From positions 1 to 64,000 of the forward strand of contig JAFFSR010000096.1 of assembly GCA_017163975.1 (NCBI GenBank): DNA of 64,000 bases. The letters run 5' to 3'. The notes under the pieces are model-generated. The model saw nothing but the letters and a program-made list of their open reading frames with translations, ran no database searches and was not told where the DNA came from. This stretch comes from Anastatus disparis. Taxonomy: Eukaryota; Arthropoda; Insecta; Hymenoptera; Eupelmidae. Made by a program: the position numbers and the translations under genes. Shown one piece after another: positions 57,301 to 64,000 of the stretch (its first letter is position 1; the number at the start of each line of letters is the position of its first letter).

Positions 57301-58538
57301 ACAACAAGAATTTGGTCGGCGATAGCGACAATCTGGTCGACGATGGCGGTGATGGGCCTCAGGTTCATATATCTCTCTCTCTCTTTCTCTCTCTGCACAA
57401 AGCAACTCCTGGTCGACGCCGGCTGCGGAAAGTGGGTTGGTTGGAGGATCAGGTCAGCGAAAGTCTCCCTCTGGAAATTTTACTGCTTCAACTGCTCCGT
57501 GGTCTATCCAAATCTCCAATCTCTACACAGCTACAAAAAGCGCACGAAATCTCCAAGTGGTTACTTTGCAAAAAGAAAATAAGTTTTAGTAAGTTAATCG
57601 TTCCGATGCGACACGAGGACAGTGATCGAATGTCTCCTTTGATGCTCACTTCCTTCTTCTTCGGTCTATTTCTCCCTCTTCCTTATCGTCTATCTCTTTT
57701 TAATTTTTAATTTCTCCAATAACTAATCAGTTGTCTAAGTAATTGCTTTTTATTCGTAGATTTCGCCTTCCGGTTCTCGAACGCAAGTCTGCAACCTGCG
57801 CGCCATCTTTTCTGCGGGAAATTTAATCAAATTTCTTCTTTTTATTCTCGTTCTCTTTTTATCTTTCTTTATTCTTTAGAGAGAGAGAGAGAGAGTAATC
57901 GCAAGCATAAATGTCTATATATATATACATCCATACATATAGAATTGCCCAGTGCAGATGTACTTAGGCAAAGAGAAAGAGTGGTACCCTTCCTTCTCTA
58001 TGCTCTATTTATCTCTCTTTAGCATTCAGCTTCTCCCTCTTTTCTCACTGCGCGAGAATTAGGCGCGCCATCACTTTCCATTTGCTCCTATCGCATACTA
58101 ATCTGTCTATCTCTTTCTTTCTTCTCTTTTGAGTTTTCCGCTCTTTTTACATCTTCTTCGTCGTGTGCCACTCCTAGCGCACGCGCGGTCGTTGCTATGT
58201 AGTGGTAGTAGAGCTATCCTACCTACGATCTACGTAAGCAGCACTAGCGCTCACACACATGGTCTATGACTGTGTACGTAATAGCCGCCGCGCGCTTCTG
58301 CTAGTCGTGCTCCTCGTGTATCGGTAAACAAAAAGAAAGAGTTCCGTTCGATTAATTATTTATTCTCATTGAATAATATACGCCCGGGTCGGTGAGTAAG
58401 CTGGTGGTGTGTTTCTGTGCCCTGGTGATGTTACGATTTAATAATCTTTGTGACGTGTTGTGAAAGAACGTGCATGCGAAATAACAACATTAAATTTTTA
58501 ATTATATAAAAAATTTTATTGGGACGTACCACGTCACA
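57300..58538 (-). repeat. Possible LTR of the gag element, one end seen
   Basis: On the minus strand TTAGGGAAGGAG (a polypurine tract) is followed by TGTTTGTGACGTGGTACGTC, the look of a 3' LTR start at about 58538-58542, with AATAAA soon after. The other LTR boundary was not found, and no second copy is in the window. The plus-strand open frame at 57285-57710 has low-complexity composition and is not believed. Confidence 0.35.
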
Positions 58539-58767
58539 AACACTCCTTCCCTAAGCTGGACATTCGCCAGAGTGGACTGCTTATAAATCATTGTGCACGT
58601 AGCACTGCACACCAACGACTCTTGCCACCGAGCCGCTTGCACTATATATGTTACATATAATCAATTACTTATAACTAATACACATTTAATATCACCATTA
58701 TTATTCCTAGAAATTACTCACTCCCATAATTAACTCATCCTTTATGTACTTCATTTTTAGTTAACGC

Positions 58768-58880
58768 GTCAGGTTAGGTTAGGTTAGGTTGGGTTCGATT
58801 AGGTTGATCTTCGCAAGGTTAGGTGAGGTTAGATTAGGTTAGGTTAGATTAGGGTGGGTTGATTTAGGTTACGTTAAGGT
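58768..58880. repeat. Telomere-like (TTAGG)n degenerate tract
   Basis: GGTTAGGTTAGGTTAGGTTG, then GGTTAGGTGAGGTTAGATTA and AGGTTAGGTTAGATTAGGG. TTAGG is the canonical insect telomere unit; here it is short, impure and interstitial. Confidence 0.75.
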
Positions 58881-59254
58881 CGCTTTTGGATTTAACTTCG
58901 GACAACACATTGATTATTAACAGAATTCAAATCTCGCGGGTTAGAATAAGATAATAACACAACAATAACATTTAGCTTGGATCTCAACTCACTATAAAAA
59001 AAATTATTAGTGCCTAGTCAGGTCTACTCCTTCCTTACTCCCTGGTCAATCTCCTCCATGTTCCCCTGGTCAGTTTCTCCTCTTCTTCTTCCCTGGTCCA
59101 ATTCTTTCCTTTAATGCTCCTCATTCTTCCTTCTTAGGGCTCGTTGCTCCCGAATTACCTTTTGAATAATCTTAATTAGGGTAGCAATCGTAAGTCCCCT
59201 TAACGTATCGACGAGACGCAACATCCGGTCGACCAGGCCCTCCTTGAGTACGTC

Positions 59255-59945
59255 CTACAGGATCTCGTTTCTGGTCATGGCCGGGAGATCAGAGAAAGCC
59301 TCGGCGAGTTGACACATCTGCTTGATCGGCTCTACAGGTGTGGGTTCTGGTGGGGCTAGTGTCCTAGACTCAGATGTTGCGTCTTTAGGTCGACGTAGTG
59401 GTGTTATTGGCTCTGGATTCTTCTGGGCCATTAATGGAGGCGGTGGTGTGTATGTGGGCCTTGTTGTCGTAGTGGTGCTGGTAGTGGTGCGTTGCGTGGC
59501 GGTGGTGACCATTCGTTGGTCTCTGGTCGCGGCTGGTCTAGCAGCTGACGACCGTGGAGCGACAGGGATGGCGGTGCCTGATGGAAGGCATTGAGGTCCT
59601 GGTACTCCGCCACGTTGATGGTAATAGTACATCCGGGCCACGGCTTTCTCTCCATAGGAAGTGATGAGATGTCTCCGGTGCGGCTCGCTACAACGTGGAC
59701 AATCTGCCAAATCCACCTCTCGACGACCGCAGTTGGCACAGTACACGTGACGTCGAGATTGGGGGCAGTCCTTGAAGCGGTGTCCACGTTGCCAACAATT
59801 GAAGCATGCACCGGGAGGGGGATCTATCCTTCCTTGGGTGGGGATCCGCAAGACATTGTTAAACAAGTGATAATGAACCGCCAGGGGGCTACCACGCTTT
59901 CTGTCTACTGACTTTCTTATGGCAAGCGAACGTGCACTGAAAGAA
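59255..59945 (-). pseudogene. LTR-retrotransposon gag fragment with CCHC knuckles
   Basis: From about 59945 the frame reads SARSLAIRKSVDRKRGSPLA, then LRIPTQGRIDPPPGACFNCW. The zinc region is CFNCWQRGHRFKDC (CX2CX4HX4C) plus a second Cys cluster CANCGRREVDLADCPRC (about 59810-59700). A Thr/Pro-rich linker follows (TTTATQRTTTSTTTTT-like) and then LPAMTRNEIL before a TAG at 59257-59255. The frame continues past that TAG for about 48 codons (DVLKEGLVDRMLRLVDTLRG, KIIQKVIREQRALRR). No protease, RT or integrase is present downstream. The N-terminal capsid part is missing, replaced by satellite sequence. Function in the parent: genomic RNA packaging. Confidence 0.75.
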
Positions 59946-62900
59946 TAAAAGAGTTTAAAGCTTATAAACTAACAGTTTCATTTATTCTGAAACGACGATT
60001 ATTCACACGTCCTATTCTATTCAGAGAACAGAGATATTTTTATAGGTCGCAATAAAAAACATAATAAATTTAATTTAAAAGAAATATTATTTCCATCGCT
60101 TCAAAATATCCATAAATTTACGTTGGATTTCTAAAATCATAATGAATTTCAATTGGAATACCATCATCAAATTACCTAAAAAAATTACCTAAAAAAATCA
60201 CTCAAGAATATCACCAATAAAATAATGTGACAAATTGAAACCAAAATCATGTAAAAATTTAGAGTGAAAATTTTACATAAAAAATCACATCATTATTTTC
60301 AATAGAGTGATAACTAACCGCTAGGGGGCTACCACGCTTTCTGTCTATTGACTTTCTTATGGCGAGCGAATGCGCACGAAAAGAATGAAAAAGTTTAGAG
60401 CTTATAAACTGGCAGATTTATTTGGTCTAAAACGACTATCATTCGGCCTGCTTTCTCACGTCCTATTTTATTTAATTGACATAATAGATATTTTTATAGG
60501 TCGCAATGAAAAACATAAATAAATTTAATTTAAAAGACATTTTATTCCCATCGCTTAAAAATATCCATGAATTCACGTTGGATTTTTAAAATCATAAGAA
60601 TTTCAATTGGAATTCCATCATCAAATAACCTAAAAAAAATCACCTAAAAAAATCACTCAAGAATATCACCTAAAAAATCATGTGACAAATTGAAACAGAA
60701 ATTATGTAAAAATCCAAAGAGAAAATTTCACATAAAAAAATCACATGATTATTTTCAATAGACTGATAACTAACCGCCAGGGGGCTATCACGCCTTCTGT
60801 CTATTGACTTTCTTATGGCGAGCGAATGCGCACGAAAAGAATAAAAGAGTTTAGAGCTTATAAACTGGCAGATTCATTCGGTCTAAAACGACTATCATTT
60901 GGCCTGCTTTCTCATGTCCTATTTTATTTAATTAACATGATAGATATTCTCATAGGTCGCAATGAAAAACATTAATAAATTTAATTTAAAAGTCATTTTA
61001 TTCCCATCGCTTTAAAATATCCATAAATTCACGTTGGATTTCTAAAATCATAATGAATTTCAATTGCAATTCCATCATCGAATTACCTAAAATAATTACC
61101 TAAAAAAATCACCTAAAAAAATTACTTAAGAATATCACCTAAAAGATCAGGTGACAAATTGAAACAAAAATCATGTAAAAATTCAAAGTAAAAATTTTAC
61201 ATAAAAAAATCACATCATTATTTTTAATAGAGTGATAACTAACCGCCAGGGGGCTACCACGCTTTCTGTCTATTGACTTTCTTATGGCGAGCGAATGCGC
61301 ACGAAAAGAATAAAAGAGTTTAGAGCTTATAAACTGGCAGATTCATTCGGTCTAAAACAACTATCATTTGGTCTGCTTTCTCACGTCCTATTTTATTTAA
61401 TTAACATAATAGATATTTTTATAGGTCGCAATGAAAAACATAAATAAACTTAATTTAAAAGACATTTTATTCTCATCGCTTAAAAATATCCATAAATTCA
61501 CATTGGATTTCTGAAATCATAATGAATTTCAATTGGAATTCCATCATCGAATTACCTAAAAGAATTACCTGAAACAATCACCTAAAAAAATTACTTAAGA
61601 ATATCACCTAAAAATCATGTGACAAATTGAAACAGAAATCATGTAAAAATCCAAAGAGAAAATTTCACATAAAAAAATCACATGATTATTTTTAATAGAC
61701 TGATAACTAACCGCCAGGGAGCTACCACGCCTTCTGTCTGTTGACTCTCTTATGACAAGCGAATGCGCGCGAATATATTAAAAAAACTTAGAGCTTATAA
61801 ATGGGCAGATATTTGGTCTAAAACGACTATCATTCGGCCTGCTTTCTCACGTCCTATTTTATTTGATTAACATAATAGATATTTTTATAGGTCGCAATGA
61901 AAAACATAAGTATATTTAATTTAAAAGACATTTTATTCCCATCGCTTGGAAATATCCATAAATTCACGTTGGATTTCTGAAATCATAATGAATTTCAATT
62001 GGAATTCCATCATCAAATTACCTAAAAAAAATCACCTAAAAAAATCACTCAAGAATATCACCTGAAAAATCATGTGACAAATTGAAACAGAAATTATGTA
62101 AAAATCCAAAGAGAAAATTTCACATAAAAAAAACACATGATTATTTTCAATAGACTGATAACTAACCGCCAGGGGGCTATCACGCCTTCTGTCTATTGAC
62201 TCTCTTATGGCGAGCGAATGCGCACGAAAAGAATAAAAGAGTTTAGAACTTATAAACTGGCAGATTCATTTGGTCTAAAACGACTATCATTTGGCCTGCT
62301 TTCTCACGTCCTATTTTATTTAATTAACGTGATAGATATTCTCATAGGTCGCAATGAATAACATAAATAAATATATTTTAAAAGTCATTTTATTCCCATC
62401 GCTTTAAAATATCCATAAATTCACATTGGATTTCTAAAATCATAATGAATTTCAATTGCAATTCCATCATCAAATTACCTAAAATAATTACCTAAAAAAA
62501 TCACCTAAAAAAATTACTTAAGAATATCACCTAAAAGATCAGGTGACAAATTGAAACAAAAATCATGTAAAAATTCAAAGTGAAAATTTTACATAAAAAA
62601 ATCACATCATTATTTTCAATAGAGTGATAACTAACCGCCAGGGGGCTACCACGCTTTCTGTCTATTGACTTTCTTATGGCGAGCGAATGCGCACAAAAAG
62701 AATAAAAGAGTTTAGAGCTTATAAACTGGCAGACTCATTCGGTCTAGAACGACTATTATTTGGCCTGCTTTCCCACGTCCTATTTTATTTAATTAACATA
62801 ATAGATATTTTTATAGGTCGCAATGGAAAACATAAATAAATTTAATTTGAAAGACATTTTATTCCCATCGCTTAAAAATATCCATAAATTTATCTTGGAT

Positions 62901-64000
62901 TTCTGGAATCATAATGAATTTCAATTGGAATTCTATCATCAAATTAACTTAAAAAAATTACCAAAAAAAATCACTCAAGAATATCACCTAAAAAATCATG
63001 TGACAAATTGAAACAAAAATCATGTAAAAATTTTAAGTGAAAATTTTACATGAAAAAATCACATCACTATTTTCAATAGAGTGATAACTAACTGCCAGGG
63101 GCTACCACGCTTTCTGTCTATTGACTTTCTTATGGCAAGTGAATGCGGACGAAAAGAATGAAAGAGTTTAGAGCTTATAAACTGGCAGATGCATTCGGTC
63201 TAAAACAACTATCATTTGGCCTGCTTTCTCACGTCCTATTTTATTTAATTAACATAATAGATATTTTTATAGGTCGCAATGAAAAACGCAAATAAATTTA
63301 ATTTAAAAGACATTTTATTCCCATCGCTTAAAAATATCCATAAATTCAAGTTGGATTTCTAAAACCATAATGAATTTTAATTGGAAATCTATCATCAAAT
63401 TACCTAAAAGAATTACCTAAAACAATCACCTAAAAAAATCACTCAAGAATATCACCTAAAAAATCATGTGAAAAATTGAAACAGGAATCATGTAAAAATT
63501 TTAAGTGAAAATTTTACATGACAAAATCACATCACTATTTTCAATAGAGTGATAACTAACCGCCAGGGGGCTACCACGCTTTCTGTTTATTGACTTTCTT
63601 ATGGCGAGTGAATTCGCACGAAAAGAATAAAAGAGTTTAGAGCTTATAAACTGGCAGATTCATTCGGTCTAAAACAACTATCATTCGGCCTGCTTTTTCA
63701 CGTCCTATTCTATTTAATTAACATAATAGATATTTTTGTAGGTCGCAATTAAAAACATAAATAAATTCAATTTAAAAGACATTTAATCCCCATCGCTTAG
63801 AAATATACATAAATTCACGTTGGATTTCAAGAATCATAATGAATTTCAATTGGAATTCTATCATCAAATTACCTAAAAAAATTACCTAAAAAATCACTCA
63901 AGAATATCACCTTAAAAATCATGTGACAAATTAAAACAGGAATCATGTAAAAATTCAAAGTGAAAATTTCACATAAAAAAATCACATGGTTATTTTCAAT
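59869..64000. repeat. Satellite array, ~460-bp unit, 9 copies to the edge
   Basis: Unit start GATAACTAACCGCCAGGGGG occurs at 59869 (variant), 60309, 60775, 61234, 61702, 62157, 62626, 63083 and 63551; unit lengths are 440, 466, 459, 468, 455, 469, 457, 468 and at least 450. Each unit contains TTTAGAGCTTATAAACTGGC, TTTTTATAGGTCGCAATGAA and a run of ATTACCTAAAAAAATCACCT subrepeats. Copies 2-3 most resemble copies 5-6, suggesting a trimer higher-order unit of about 1.39 kb. The array continues beyond the window. The 62-codon plus-strand frame at 62823 is chance. Confidence 0.95.

Noticed and set aside
57285..57710. 141-codon plus-strand frame
   Set aside because: Composition is low-complexity Leu/Ser from a CT-rich stretch, with no domain and no splice or promoter context.
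59322..59911. Plus-strand frames of 90 and 106 codons, and a 126-codon minus frame
   Set aside because: Shadows of the gag frame; the CCHC motifs are only in the frame ending at 59255.
59869..64000. CRISPR array
   Set aside because: Units of about 460 bp with no unique spacers, in a eukaryotic context; it is a satellite.

Overview
The window looks like a repeat-dominated intergenic or heterochromatic stretch of an insect nuclear genome. The evidence is high AT content, short GT..AG introns of 66-93 bp, (TTAGG)n-like telomere-type repeats near 58.77 kb, tRNA-derived SINE modules, non-LTR retrotransposons, TTAA- and TA-flanked MITEs, a DUF4817-type transposase fragment and a long satellite array. 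A hymenopteran is my best guess, by inference only. I see no convincing ordinary host gene; almost every coding signal belongs to a mobile element.

From about 1.41 to 21.06 kb lies one nearly complete but decayed Polinton/Maverick DNA transposon of about 19.6 kb with terminal inverted repeats of about 1 kb. On the minus strand, from right to left, are a four-exon Ser-rich gene, protein-primed family B DNA polymerase, a small conserved gene, a phospholipase-A2-like plus adenain-like protease gene, a penton-like minor capsid protein and a major capsid protein. On the plus strand are a packaging ATPase, a DUF8207-like gene, a coiled-coil gene, a retroviral-type integrase with chromodomain, and a spliced gene divergent from the polymerase. 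Capsid, ATPase, protease, polymerase and integrase are the standard set for virion-like replication and integration. Most frames are broken, but spliceosomal introns can be read with exact junctions in at least three genes. The right TIR has been hit by a 960-bp TA-flanked foldback element and a GC-rich hairpin element, and one ~275-bp block is flipped in one TIR relative to the other.

From 21 to 31 kb are non-autonomous elements: a 1.36-kb TIR element, a 1.6-kb nested foldback element, a diverged direct repeat, a 678-bp TRIM-like element (LTRs with tRNA-like A and B boxes, PBS, PPT, GTAC target duplication), a 0.96-kb TIR element, and a near-perfect palindrome made of two LINE 3' ends tail to tail.

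From 31 to 51.3 kb are four minus-strand non-LTR retrotransposon copies: A (30.8-35 kb, decayed, PHD-like ORF1), B (35.2-38.5 kb, intact 985-codon EN-RT ORF2), C (41.0-43.0 kb, RT domain removed in frame) and D (48.5-51.3 kb, same family as B). C lies inside a ~7.5-kb inverted-repeat element (38.8-46.3 kb) whose arms hold a GTCGCTAAAAGAAGCTTACA minisatellite; a TTAA-flanked MITE sits there too.

From 51.3 to 64 kb are a 450-bp palindrome, a ~360-bp (TG)n tract, two more foldback/TTAA MITEs, a DUF4817 fragment, a possible LTR with polypurine tract, telomere-like repeats, a CCHC gag fragment, and a ~460-bp satellite running off the right edge. The gag reading frame continues into the first satellite unit.
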